In this document: piece by piece, positions 1-8,406 of the stretch
Position numbering within the stretch: the stretch's first letter is position 1
How the letters are laid out: each line of letters opens with the position of its first letter
From: Caccoplasma sp905210875
Lineage (GTDB): Bacteria; Bacteroidota; Bacteroidia; Bacteroidales; UBA11471
Length of the DNA stretch: 64,000 bases
Reading direction: 5' to 3'
Assembly (NCBI GenBank): GCA_963931635.1
Contig: OZ007034.1
Location: 1,302,001-1,366,000 of the forward strand
Translations under genes and position numbers: made by a program
The notes under the pieces: generated by a model
Seen by the model: only the letters and a program-made list of their open reading frames with translations
Told to the model about the DNA's origin: nothing
Databases searched by the model: none

Positions 1-308
1 AAGGCGGTGAATCCCATCGTGTTGAACCATTTGGCAAGCTGAAAACCACTGATTTGGTAGGCCAGCCGGGCATAGCCTCCGCCGGGTACGATGACCACGG
101 CCGCGCCTTTGTTCTCGGCTTGGGAGGTCTCGAAGAGATAAATTCCCGGCGTACCGACCTGATAGATGCGTTCGTTGGCGATGCTGTCGGGCAGGTTCAG
201 CCCCCGGCTGTTAGGCATCTTCCCTTTTTCCCAAATGGGTATGAATGTTTGGGCGCTGAGAGTTGCTGCTACTGTCAGGAGATACAGGGAGAGAATGATT
301 TTTTTCAT
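1..308 (-). CDS. exported alpha/beta-hydrolase (esterase-like), 3' part outside window
   Basis: The N-terminal 102 codons are present and the gene runs off the left edge. It starts with a clear signal peptide (about residues 1-20, ending LSAQ), so the product is periplasmic or surface exposed. The segment VVIVPGGGYARLAY carries the GGGY oxyanion-hole motif that opens the alpha/beta-hydrolase domain of acetylxylan-esterase-like and BD-FAE-like esterases common in Bacteroidota. The nucleophile elbow and the acid and histidine residues lie outside the window. A candidate promoter on the same strand is at 355-362. The exact substrate cannot be read from this fragment. Confidence 0.75.
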   Translation of the reverse strand, partial: MKKIILSLYLLTVAATLSAQTFIPIWEKGKMPNSRGLNLPDSIANERIYQVGTPGIYLFETSQAENKGAAVVIVPGGGYARLAYQISGFQLAKWFNTMGFTA

Positions 309-354
309 GGTAAGTTCTATAAACAGGAACAGGTATCGGTAAAACAGTTATTTA

Positions 355-362
355 CAAAGGTA
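355..362 (-). promoter_or_regulatory. candidate -7 box for the esterase gene
   Basis: Read on the minus strand this is TACCTTTG, matching the Bacteroidota sigma-A -7 consensus TAnnTTTG, about 47 nt upstream of the esterase ATG. No convincing -33 TTTG was found at the usual spacing. Confidence 0.4.
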
Positions 363-472
363 CTATTTTTTATGGGAGCCGAGGGCAAACTTTGGAGCTT
401 AATTTATGCTTCTTCCTCAGGGGCGGTGGAGAAAATGCGGTTTAAAGAGTCGCTCTCTCTTCAAAAAATGAG

Positions 473-497
473 TATCTTTGTCTTTGTTATAGGTTTG
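473..497 (+). promoter_or_regulatory. candidate umuDC promoter (-7 boxes)
   Basis: Two overlapping matches to TAnnTTTG lie just before umuD: TATCTTTG at 473-480 and TAGGTTTG at 490-497. Either could drive umuDC. I saw no obvious palindromic SOS box, and the LexA site of this lineage is not known to me. Confidence 0.35.
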
Positions 498-517
498 TAA
501 GAAAACACACTTACTAT

Positions 518-949
518 ATGAAAGTACAACTTTTTGCGGCCGATGTGAAGACAGGCCTCTCGGTCGACTATGCCGAGGGCGGTGTGCGGGCGGGCTTTCC
601 CAGTCCGGCACAGGATTATGAAACCGAGTCTATCGACCTCAACCGGGAATTGGTGCGGCACCCCGCTACTACTTTCTATGCACGGGCCAAGGGCGACTCG
701 ATGCGCGACTGCGGCATCGACGATGGCGACCTGCTTATCGTCGACAAGGCGCTTGAACCGCAAGACGGCAACATCGTCGTGGCTTTTGTCGACGGAGAGT
801 TTACACTCAAACGCATTCGCATCGACAAGGCTGGCAACTGCCTGTGGCTCGTCCCTGCCAACAACGACTATCCTCCCCTGCGTGTTACGGCCGAGAACCA
901 TTTTGTCGTGTGGGGCGTGGTTACCTACAACATCAAGCGGCAGCGCTGA
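518..949 (+). CDS. umuD: UmuD-like translesion polymerase accessory / self-cleaving S24 peptidase
   Basis: 143 aa, the usual UmuD length. A self-cleavage site Ala25-Gly26 (VRAGFPSP), a catalytic serine Ser61 in GDSM, and Lys98 in FTLKRI match the spacing of the E. coli Cys24-Gly25, Ser60 and Lys97. The family is known to cleave itself on RecA filaments and then join UmuC to form Pol V. There is no N-terminal DNA-binding domain, which separates it from LexA. umuC follows 63 nt downstream on the same strand. Expression is presumably damage-induced, but no operator could be identified. Confidence 0.92.
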   Translation: MKVQLFAADVKTGLSVDYAEGGVRAGFPSPAQDYETESIDLNRELVRHPATTFYARAKGDSMRDCGIDDGDLLIVDKALEPQDGNIVVAFVDGEFTLKRIRIDKAGNCLWLVPANNDYPPLRVTAENHFVVWGVVTYNIKRQR

Positions 950-1012
950 TTTTTCGACCTTTCCCGTTTCCCTGTACTGACTGTTTTTTATCCGTTTCCC
1001 CTTTCCCTTCGT

Positions 1013-2284
1013 ATGATAGCTTTGGTCGACTGCAACAATTTCTTCGTCTCGTGTGAGCGGGTGTTTGCCCCCGCCCTGCGCGACAAGCCGGTCGTCGTTC
1101 TCTCCAACAACGACGGTTGTGTGGTGGCTCGCAGCAATGAGGTGAAGGCCATGGGCATCAAGATGGGCACTCCCTTGTATCAGATTCGCAGTCTTTTGGA
1201 GAGTGGTAACGTGGCGGTTTTCAGTAGTAATTACAATCTCTATGGCGACATGAGCCGCCGGGTCATGTCGCTCCTTGCCGAGTTTTCGCCCGACTGTGTG
1301 CCCTATTCTATCGACGAGGCTTTTCTCGACCTCTCGGGTCTCTGCCCCGATGAGGCGCTGGCAGAGTATGCCCGGCGTATGGCCACCACCGTCGAGCGCG
1401 GCACCGGTATCCCCGTGACGGTGGGAGTGGCTCCTACCAAGACCCTGGCCAAGGTGGCGGCCCATTTCGGCAAGAAATACCGCGGTTACGGAGGGGTATG
1501 TCTCATCGACAGCGACGAGAAACGGTGCAAGGCGTTGGCCCGCTGTCCCATCGGAGAGGTGTGGGGTGTCGGTAGGCAGAATCTGGCCAAGATGGAATAT
1601 TTTGGAGTGGCCACAGCCGCCGATTTTGTGGCGCGGGGCGAGAGTTGGGTGCGTCGCCATTTCACCGTATCGGGGGTGCGTACCTGGAAAGAGTTGCAGG
1701 GTATCGCCTGCATCGGTGAAGATGACTTGCCCGAGAAGAAATCGATATGCACCTCGCGCAGCTTTCCCGACCGTGGCATACGCTGCCGTGCGCAACTCGA
1801 AGAGGCCGTTGCCAATTTTGCCGCCTCCTGTGTCCGCAAGTTGCGCCGGCAGCATCAGTGCTGCCGGGTGGTAACCGTCTTTGCCCGTACCAGCCGTTTC
1901 TCGACCGACTCTCCGCAAGACAGCATCTACCGCACGCGTTATCTGCCGGTACCCACTGGCGATGTGCAGGAAATCATCTCGGCCGCCATCGGTCTCCTGC
2001 GCGAGAGTTATCCCCGCGAAAAGATTTACGATTACAAGAAGGCCGGTGTGATGGTGTGTGACCTGGTGCCCGATACGGCTGTGCAGACCTACCTCTTCGA
2101 CACCGTCGACCGCACCAGGCAGTCGGCCCTGGCCGAGGCTGTCGACCGCATCAACCGCAAGAACGGCCGCGACACCGTACGCATCGCCCTGCAAGGTTAC
2201 GACACGACGTGGCACGTCAAGAGCGAGCACCGCAGCCGCCAATACACGACCCGCCTCGACGACGTTATTCAGGTCAAGTCGTAG
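1013..2284 (+). CDS. umuC: UmuC-like Y-family DNA polymerase (Pol V catalytic subunit)
   Basis: 423 aa, full length for UmuC. The N-terminal palm has the first metal-binding Asp6 (LVDCNNFF) and the SIDEAFLDL motif with the paired acidic residues. The thumb helix-hairpin-helix region and the C-terminal little-finger domain (from about residue 235) and UmuC tail follow. It performs error-prone bypass of lesions with cleaved UmuD. It lies directly downstream of umuD and is probably co-transcribed. The stop is 53 nt from the convergent NYN gene with no clear terminator between. No frameshift or motif loss was seen. Confidence 0.95.
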   Translation: MIALVDCNNFFVSCERVFAPALRDKPVVVLSNNDGCVVARSNEVKAMGIKMGTPLYQIRSLLESGNVAVFSSNYNLYGDMSRRVMSLLAEFSPDCVPYSIDEAFLDLSGLCPDEALAEYARRMATTVERGTGIPVTVGVAPTKTLAKVAAHFGKKYRGYGGVCLIDSDEKRCKALARCPIGEVWGVGRQNLAKMEYFGVATAADFVARGESWVRRHFTVSGVRTWKELQGIACIGEDDLPEKKSICTSRSFPDRGIRCRAQLEEAVANFAASCVRKLRRQHQCCRVVTVFARTSRFSTDSPQDSIYRTRYLPVPTGDVQEIISAAIGLLRESYPREKIYDYKKAGVMVCDLVPDTAVQTYLFDTVDRTRQSALAEAVDRINRKNGRDTVRIALQGYDTTWHVKSEHRSRQYTTRLDDVIQVKS

Positions 2285-2337
2285 CGCCTGCGGATTTTGG
2301 TTGTAATCTATTGATTTTAGGAGTGTTTGGAGTGAAG

Positions 2338-2967
2338 TTACTCCTTGCCGACGGGGCGGCAAAGTTGACTGAGCAGGGTCGGATTGCGTGCTACTTCTTT
2401 GCTCAGTTCGATGTGGGTGCAGGCCTCTTCGCGCAGGAATCGCGAGGTGGAGGTCTCGCCGCGGGCTACGTCCCAGGTAAGGAGAATGGTATAGATTTTC
2501 AAGGCTTTGAGCTTGCGTATGAGCATCTCGTGGTCGGCATCGCCGGTGATGAGCACGACATAGTCGAAATGGCGTATGGTAGACAGTTCGTAGGCTTCGA
2601 GGGCAAACCACACGTCGATACCCTTCTCTATCACCGTCTCGTTGCCGCCTCGCTGTATCGGACGCAGGTGCTTGTAGTGAAAGATGACGTCGTTCTCGAT
2701 AAGGGAGTCTTCAAAGCGACGTTCGTCAAAGAGCAGGTGCTTGTTGGCAGCCTCGTCGACGCGGTAGCGGCCGCGGAAGTAGTGGCTTTCGGTAATGTGG
2801 CTGTCGGCGGTCTGGGTATGGCTCAGCCGGCTCACCTCTTCGCGAATATACTTCATCAGGGCGGCAAGGTCGATGTTGAGGCGTGACGTCTCTTCGAGGT
2901 TTTCGTTCACTTTGGCATAGTAGCCTCCATCGATAAACAGTCCTATTGATTGAATGGAGTCGTTCAT
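2338..2967 (-). CDS. NYN-domain (LabA/PIN-like) protein, predicted RNase
   Basis: 209 aa from the ATG at 2967. The frame stays open upstream, but that extension overlaps the preceding gene and lacks family residues. NYN features are the N-terminal LFIDGGYYAKVNEN with the first conserved Asp, KGIDVWFALEAYEL in the middle, and VVLITGDADHEMLIRKL with the DxD pair. NYN domains share the PIN nuclease fold and typically coordinate Mg2+ for RNA cleavage. No signal peptide, so cytoplasmic. It lies 82 nt downstream of the SusCD operon with a near-consensus -7 box (TATCTTTA) between them, so it may be transcribed alone. Target RNA unknown. Confidence 0.85.
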   Translation of the reverse strand: MNDSIQSIGLFIDGGYYAKVNENLEETSRLNIDLAALMKYIREEVSRLSHTQTADSHITESHYFRGRYRVDEAANKHLLFDERRFEDSLIENDVIFHYKHLRPIQRGGNETVIEKGIDVWFALEAYELSTIRHFDYVVLITGDADHEMLIRKLKALKIYTILLTWDVARGETSTSRFLREEACTHIELSKEVARNPTLLSQLCRPVGKE

Positions 2968-3049
2968 GGGAGATATGGTTTTACAGCGTTGATGCCATAA
3001 AGATAACTCTTTTCTCCGAAAAGAAAAATTCCCCGGTCCGGTCTGCCAC

Positions 3050-4348
3050 CTATTGTCCCAACAATTTCTCCTCGATAATCTGCCTGTATTTCTCGGGTGT
3101 GGCTCCCACCTCGACGATGGGGTCCCCTTCGGTGGGTATGAATATGAGGGTGGGGAGTGCCTGTACGTTGAAGTATTGGCAAAGCTCCTTTTCGAGGTCG
3201 GCATTGACTTTGTAGAACGATACCCGGCCCCTGTACTCCTCGGCAAACTTCTCTATCTCTGGCATCAGTCTTTTGCAAGGTATGCACCAGGTGGCCCAGA
3301 AGTCGATGACTACCGGTTTCTTGCATTTGAGCGCCGGATTCCCACCGGGGCGATAATCGAAGATGTGCCGCACAAAGAAATCTTTGTTGATGGGGGTAAC
3401 ACGACCGTCGGCCTCGGCTATGGTGTCGGCCTTTGCGGCCGTTGTCTCATAGGTTACAGCTACGAGGTCGAATGGCTGGTAATATATCTTCTGCCGGGGG
3501 AAGTCAATGGAGAGAAGACCATGCCGCAGCAGTTCGAGCCCCAGCGTAGAGTGAGAGAGCGAAGTGTCTTTCACGGCCGTTCCGCCCGTGAGAGGGGTTT
3601 TTACAAAGGTCCAGTCGGGCAGAGTCGCTGCATCGGGAGCAGCAACGGATCCCGAATAGGAGGGCTGGCAACGGCCGGAGGCTGTGCCAGAGGGAAGGCC
3701 CCAAGCCTCGTAGTCGGCAGCGGTAAGGTTGACGAGGGCATCGGCCCAGGTGTCGAGAAGCAGGGTATGGCTTTTTCCGCCGACGGTTACGTCGCACGCG
3801 ATGCCGCTGCCCGGCAGCAGACGCATGTCGGCACGGTAATTGAGTTTCATATAGGCAGGCCGGTAGGGAAGCGAGAGCGTGATTTTGCGATGGCGGGAGT
3901 CGATGGTGAGTACCATATCGCGAAAGAACGAGCCACCGATAACACCCGACACCCCGAGCGATTGCAGACCGGCCGGGTCGCCGTCGAGTATGAATGCCGG
4001 CACGTTGCTTTTGTAGATAGCGTCGCCGAGGGTGAGTGCCCCTATCTCCACGATGCCGCGGGTGGCCACCTGCTTGTAGAGAAAGTGGTCGTAGCCCGGA
4101 TCGCCGTGCCGGGTGGTATCAATACCCAGCGCATCGAGGTGCGACGGCAGGAGGGCTGTATGTCCGGCAAGGTCGACAACAAAGTCGGCTGCATGCCCGT
4201 TGACATCGAGCGAGACGATGATTTTCCCGTCGGTGTCGCGGTAGTCAAAAACATACGACGAGCCGCTTGTCTGTGCCGAGCTGTCAAGGGCCATGAGGCC
4301 GGCAATGCACCACAAGGCTATTTGAAGAATAGGATTTTTCATAAACAT
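3050..4348 (-). CDS. exported degenerate aspartyl-protease-like protein fused to thioredoxin
   Basis: 432 aa with a signal peptide (about 1-26). Residues 30-310 align by eye with the two-lobed aspartyl-protease-like proteins encoded just upstream, but the DTG motifs are degraded: first lobe VVDLAGHT (Asp59 kept, Thr and Gly lost), second lobe LLDTWADA (Asp199 kept, Gly lost). The C-terminal PDZ domain of its paralogues is replaced by a thioredoxin domain (about 320-432) with CIPC at 355-358 in FWATWCIPCK and the cis-Pro motif ALPT. It probably acts as a periplasmic redox or binding protein rather than a protease; this is inference. It is the last gene of the operon, 6 nt after the previous gene. 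Confidence 0.8.
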   Translation of the reverse strand: MFMKNPILQIALWCIAGLMALDSSAQTSGSSYVFDYRDTDGKIIVSLDVNGHAADFVVDLAGHTALLPSHLDALGIDTTRHGDPGYDHFLYKQVATRGIVEIGALTLGDAIYKSNVPAFILDGDPAGLQSLGVSGVIGGSFFRDMVLTIDSRHRKITLSLPYRPAYMKLNYRADMRLLPGSGIACDVTVGGKSHTLLLDTWADALVNLTAADYEAWGLPSGTASGRCQPSYSGSVAAPDAATLPDWTFVKTPLTGGTAVKDTSLSHSTLGLELLRHGLLSIDFPRQKIYYQPFDLVAVTYETTAAKADTIAEADGRVTPINKDFFVRHIFDYRPGGNPALKCKKPVVIDFWATWCIPCKRLMPEIEKFAEEYRGRVSFYKVNADLEKELCQYFNVQALPTLIFIPTEGDPIVEVGATPEKYRQIIEEKLLGQ

Positions 4349-4354
4349 TCGGTG

Positions 4355-5542
4355 TTATTTTTCTTTCGTTATGACGATACGTTTTTCTTTGCCAGCCTGT
4401 TCGACGATGAGGGTGGCCGTGTCGGTGGGTATGTCGGCCATGATGCGACGCACCGACCACTCGTTCATGGGCAGGTTGTCGAGCCGTGTACCGTTTATCT
4501 CGACGACCTTGTCGCCGAAAGCGGCCTGTCTGCCGAGACTTTCCCACACGGTGGTAATGCGGAAGGCACTGTCGAGCGGCAGAATGTCGACATTCCAGTG
4601 CCCCGGTTCACCCGACATATCGACCGGCTCCTGGGTGTAGGGCAGGAAATAGAAGCGCCGGCGCAGGAAGTCGATGATCACCTTTCCGTGGTGCAGCAGG
4701 GCTGCCCCTATGATGCTGTTGTCCATGACCGTAGTAGTGCCGGTGACCCCCGTAAAGCGCTGGGTGCCGACGGTGATTTCGGGAACGGTGAGACGTGCGA
4801 TTTTTACCGGGTCGCCCAGTCCGTGTATGCCCGCGCCTACAATGCCGTAGGCTTCGCTCTCCTTGCGCGCGGACTGTGCGGCGGTGAGTCTCTCGGCATC
4901 TTTGGCCGAGAGCAGGAGAAAGTCGGGCACGCCCGTGTCGAAAAGCACCTCGACAGCTGTATTGCCAAACGGCACCTCGACAATGGGATGCAGGCTGTTG
5001 GTCGAGAGCAGCGGCAGGCCGTCGCTTACTTTCAACCGCTCGGGACGGTAGGGAACATTGATGACCAGAATCCTGTTCCTGTCGTCGATGGTAACGACCG
5101 TCCCGGCAAAGGCATCGCCTCCCAGAATACCGACAACCCCCAACTCATCGAAGAATCCGTTCTCGGGCAGAATGAGCGAAGAGAGTTGCCCGAGTGTATG
5201 GTGTGGAGAGAGTGCAACATTGCTGATGACTCCTTTCTGGAAGACGCTCTTGTTGCTGTTCAAATCCGACACGCCGGCATAGCCCTGGGCCTTGGCACCG
5301 GCCTTTACGGCCGCCGTGGCCACGGTGCCGGTCTGTCCGCCGGTATCGACGATGTAACGCACCGGTATGCCGTTGAGCACAACGGGAATGACGATGCGGT
5401 TGTGTATGTAGTCGTAGGGAATGGTGTCGCACACCCTATTCTGTATCTGGGCGGACAACGGGACGACGGCCAACCCCGCGAGTACGAGGGCGACGGTAAG
5501 CCGTGCAAGTTTAACGGTTGAAGCGAATCGGTTTACGTTCAT
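4355..5542 (-). CDS. exported bilobal retropepsin-like aspartyl protease with PDZ domain
   Basis: 395 aa; signal peptide about 1-32. There are two aspartyl-protease half-domains, each with an intact catalytic triplet: Asp66 in YIVDTGGQT and Asp202 in VLFDTGVPD. Each half ends with a GILGG or GAALL strand typical of retropepsin-like folds. A C-terminal PDZ-like domain (about 305-395) contains FGDKVVEINGTRLDNL. PDZ domains commonly bind C-termini of substrates. The start overlaps the end of the upstream paralogue by 32 nt, which indicates translational coupling. It is a tandem paralogue of its two neighbours. Substrate unknown; periplasmic location is inferred from the signal peptide. Confidence 0.83.
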   Translation of the reverse strand: MNVNRFASTVKLARLTVALVLAGLAVVPLSAQIQNRVCDTIPYDYIHNRIVIPVVLNGIPVRYIVDTGGQTGTVATAAVKAGAKAQGYAGVSDLNSNKSVFQKGVISNVALSPHHTLGQLSSLILPENGFFDELGVVGILGGDAFAGTVVTIDDRNRILVINVPYRPERLKVSDGLPLLSTNSLHPIVEVPFGNTAVEVLFDTGVPDFLLLSAKDAERLTAAQSARKESEAYGIVGAGIHGLGDPVKIARLTVPEITVGTQRFTGVTGTTTVMDNSIIGAALLHHGKVIIDFLRRRFYFLPYTQEPVDMSGEPGHWNVDILPLDSAFRITTVWESLGRQAAFGDKVVEINGTRLDNLPMNEWSVRRIMADIPTDTATLIVEQAGKEKRIVITKEK

Positions 5543-6674
5543 AGATGACGGTCTTTTCTCCGGCCTGGCTATCGATAGTCAGCCGCGATTTCTTTTTCTT
5601 TTTCAGCGCGGGAATACCTTGGGTAATACTCTCGCAGAAGTCGAATGTATCTACCGGTTTCCCGTTTATTGCCACCACCCTGTCGCCCGGAGCTATGCCC
5701 TCATAGCCTTCGCCCCAGACGCGGGCCACCACCAGATGACCCTCCTTCACGGTGAGTTCAACGTCGGCATACCTACCTTCGGGGCGGTGCGTCTCGTCGG
5801 GCCGGTAGGCTTCGTAGTAGAGACGCCGGCGGGGGTAGTCGATGGTAATGCGGCCGTAAGTGAGCAGTTCGGTACCCAGCAGCGAGACGGGAGCTTCGGC
5901 GGTGGTTGTTACGACCGACTCAAACTTGACCGAGCCTACCGATAGCGCCGGTATACCCACCCGCATGGCCTCCTCTTCCTGGCGTTGTCCCGAGATGCCC
6001 ATGTTGCTCTCGCCATAACTGCGGGAGAGGCATTGCACGCCGGCACGACCGCCGATGCGCTGGTAATCCTGCGCACGGAGCGAGAGCAGTTGCGGCGAGC
6101 CGGTGTCGAAGAGGGCTTTCAGGGTGATGCCCGGCACGACCTGGAACGGTATGATGGGCATACCGCCGGCCGCAGCATCGAACTCGATGAGCCGTCGCAG
6201 CGAGATGGCAGGAGCGGCGTCGCCCGGAGCCAGTGTAACGGTACGGCTCTCGCCGTCGATGGAGAGTATCATATTGCCGAGCATATCGCTGCCGATGATG
6301 CCCACGGCACCGAAGCAGGAGAGCCCGGCATCCTGTTCGAGCAGCAGGGCGGGAACGTCGGAAAAGACGATTTTCCCGTCGGGTGTGGCCATACGCGACA
6401 CGGCCACCCGGGCCAGCGCGATGGTTTCGTTGTTGGCATCAACGGCTATCAGCGTGTCGGTGGCCGTCCAGCCGAGGCGGTCGGCAAACGATTTCAGAAA
6501 CGAGGTCTGGCCGCCGGTGTCAAGAACGAAGGAATATGTCGTACCGTCGACAGCCATATCCAACACCAGTTTACCGGCGACAAGCCGGTAAGGTACCGTC
6601 GAAACGACGGGCTGCGCCTGTGCCGCCAGGCAGCAGAGGCAGAGTATTAGCGAAGCGAACAGACGTCTAACCAT
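5511..6674 (-). CDS. exported bilobal retropepsin-like aspartyl protease with PDZ domain
   Basis: 387 aa; signal peptide about 1-21 (AAQAQ). The two DTG motifs are Asp52 in FVLDTGGQTSF and Asp190 in ALFDTGSPQ, so both lobes keep the residues needed for catalysis. GIIGSDML near residue 125-132 is the characteristic second strand of lobe one. The C-terminal PDZ domain (about 300-370) contains GIAPGDRVVAINGKPVD. It sits 6 nt downstream of the subtilisin-like gene and overlaps the next paralogue by 32 nt. It is the first of three tandem copies. Likely a periplasmic peptidase processing material brought in by the SusCD pair; this role is inferred from context. Confidence 0.83.
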   Translation of the reverse strand: MVRRLFASLILCLCCLAAQAQPVVSTVPYRLVAGKLVLDMAVDGTTYSFVLDTGGQTSFLKSFADRLGWTATDTLIAVDANNETIALARVAVSRMATPDGKIVFSDVPALLLEQDAGLSCFGAVGIIGSDMLGNMILSIDGESRTVTLAPGDAAPAISLRRLIEFDAAAGGMPIIPFQVVPGITLKALFDTGSPQLLSLRAQDYQRIGGRAGVQCLSRSYGESNMGISGQRQEEEAMRVGIPALSVGSVKFESVVTTTAEAPVSLLGTELLTYGRITIDYPRRRLYYEAYRPDETHRPEGRYADVELTVKEGHLVVARVWGEGYEGIAPGDRVVAINGKPVDTFDFCESITQGIPALKKKKKSRLTIDSQAGEKTVIYERKPIRFNR

Positions 6675-6680
6675 GACCGA

Positions 6681-8372
6681 TTATTTCTTGGCTGTTTTCT
6701 CGGCTTCGACGACAGCTTGGTAGGCGTTGAGGATTCCGCCCGAGGCGCACAAGTCTTCAAAGAGAAAGAGGTCTTGTGTGGCGTTCTCGTCGACACGGAT
6801 ACCCTTTTCAACCTCGGCACCCCGGCGCGAAGTTACGCTGCGGAGCAGAATGTCGCGTATCTGCGAGCCGGTGAGTTTGGGGAAATAGCTCTTTATCAAG
6901 GCAGCGGTACCGGCTACCGAGGCCGCAGCCAGGAACTCGCCGCTACCGGTGCGGTAGCTGTCGCCCGTATAGGCCGAATAGATGTCGATGCCGGGAGCGA
7001 AGAGGTCGAGGCCCTCTACACCGTAATTGGCGTTCATCGAGGGATTGCCCGCCTTGTCCGAGGCAGCGACGGTGATAAGGTTGGTCAGCGCTTTTCCGCC
7101 GTCCATGTTACGGTTAGGGAAGAAGGTTATCTCGGAGAGGTCGAGCGAAAGGTCATACACAGGAACGACAACCAATACCCCCTTCTCCTCGGCATATCTC
7201 AACATCTCGGCCACCCACCGTTTCTGCTCCTCGGGGTAAAGAGTGTTCTGCCCGGGCAGGACGATGACGTCGGCCCCGTGGTCGATGGCATAGCGCATGG
7301 CCAGGGCCATGTCTTTGAGATAGGGGTCTCCGCCGTTGGCACATACGCGCAGGGTCATGATGCGGGCCTGGTCGGCGATGCCGTCGCCACCCAGTCCGTT
7401 GCCGCGCTTGCCGGCAATGATACCGGCCGCCAGTACGCCCGGAGCAGCGTCGGCCGTGAGCAACTGGTTGTTGCCGTAACGGTCATCGGAGAGGTCGAGT
7501 GGGTCGTCTCCTACAATCTCGCGGCGGTGGTCGTTGCTCTCGGGCTTGTTCAGCACCTCTTCATACATCTCCCGTCCGTTGGCGACGGTAGGTACCACAA
7601 AGGTGTTGTAGACGGTCTCCCACTGGTCGGTATTGTAGAGACTGAATGCATAGGCCATGAGCAGGAATGCAGCATCGGATAGGCTGTCTTGCGGCGCGTC
7701 CTTGTCGTAGCAGGTTTCAAAATCGCTCAGTGTGAAACTCTCTTTCTCGGGAAAGCGTTTGCGCATCTGGTCGTAGAAACGGTCGCCATATTCCTTGATG
7801 ACGTAGGAGAACATATATCCGCCGTATGCACGGGCCAACTTCGACTCACCCAGCACCTGGTTGTAGTAATAGTAGAACTCGCTGTCGGGAGCTTCGACCT
7901 CGACTCTGCGTCCGTCGACGATTTTATAGAATTTTCCCTGATTATAGATATAGTCGGCATAGCGCTCTTTGAGCCGCATGAATTCCCGGTCGCCCTCGCT
8001 CATGGTATACTCCATGATGCGGCCGTCCTTGCCGCCGAGGAAGTTCCAGCCGTAAAGGTCGTCGACAAGACCGTTTCTGTCGTCGTCTTTCTGGTTGGCT
8101 TTCTCTTTCCGGTTTTTCCAGATGGCCTGTTTCAGGTCTTCGTGTTCAATGTCCATACCACCGCCAATAAGTGCAACGACGGGGTGTTTCTTGACTTTAC
8201 GGCCTTTCAGGTAATCGTAGGCCTTGTTGACGGCGGCACCGTACACGTGGTCTTCTTCGACCGAACAGTTGTACCAGTCGAGCTCACTTTGGCTCGATGT
8301 TGCGGCCTCTTCCTGAGCCTGCACATGAAGGCCGGCCAAGGCAAAGAGGACAATCCATATCGTTTTTTTCAT
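6681..8372 (-). CDS. exported subtilisin-fold (S8-like) protein lacking all three catalytic residues
   Basis: 563 aa; signal peptide about 1-20. The fold is recognisable from Bacteroidota S8 landmarks: VVALIGGGMDIEHEDL with the following DDDRNGLVDDLYGWNFLGG, the AAGIIAGKRGNGLGGDGIA region, and SVAGTAALIKSYFP near the C-terminus. In active S8 enzymes these read DSG, HGTHVAGI and GTSMA. Here the Asp is Gly70, the His is Pro311 and the Ser is Phe480 (GEFLA). A large insertion (about 120-300) separates the first two blocks, as in other Bacteroidota subtilases. It is therefore predicted to be a non-catalytic binding protein. It lies 34 nt after the lipoprotein gene in the same operon. Confidence 0.85.
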   Translation of the reverse strand: MKKTIWIVLFALAGLHVQAQEEAATSSQSELDWYNCSVEEDHVYGAAVNKAYDYLKGRKVKKHPVVALIGGGMDIEHEDLKQAIWKNRKEKANQKDDDRNGLVDDLYGWNFLGGKDGRIMEYTMSEGDREFMRLKERYADYIYNQGKFYKIVDGRRVEVEAPDSEFYYYYNQVLGESKLARAYGGYMFSYVIKEYGDRFYDQMRKRFPEKESFTLSDFETCYDKDAPQDSLSDAAFLLMAYAFSLYNTDQWETVYNTFVVPTVANGREMYEEVLNKPESNDHRREIVGDDPLDLSDDRYGNNQLLTADAAPGVLAAGIIAGKRGNGLGGDGIADQARIMTLRVCANGGDPYLKDMALAMRYAIDHGADVIVLPGQNTLYPEEQKRWVAEMLRYAEEKGVLVVVPVYDLSLDLSEITFFPNRNMDGGKALTNLITVAASDKAGNPSMNANYGVEGLDLFAPGIDIYSAYTGDSYRTGSGEFLAAASVAGTAALIKSYFPKLTGSQIRDILLRSVTSRRGAEVEKGIRVDENATQDLFLFEDLCASGGILNAYQAVVEAEKTAKK

Positions 8373-8406
8373 ATTTCGGTTTAATATATGGTTTCAAGTA
8401 GTGAGT

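Noticed and set aside
461..2611. Open frame of about 700 codons on the minus strand across umuDC
   Set aside because: It is antisense to two clearly recognisable genes with intact motifs. The translation has no family features; it arises from GC-rich codon use.
3053..5521. Open frame of about 820 codons on the plus strand opposite the aspartyl-protease genes
   Set aside because: Antisense shadow; the minus strand has signal peptides, DTG motifs and a thioredoxin active site.
7027..8384. Possible active subtilase based on fold recognition
   Set aside because: All three catalytic positions are replaced, so it is described as a non-catalytic homologue.
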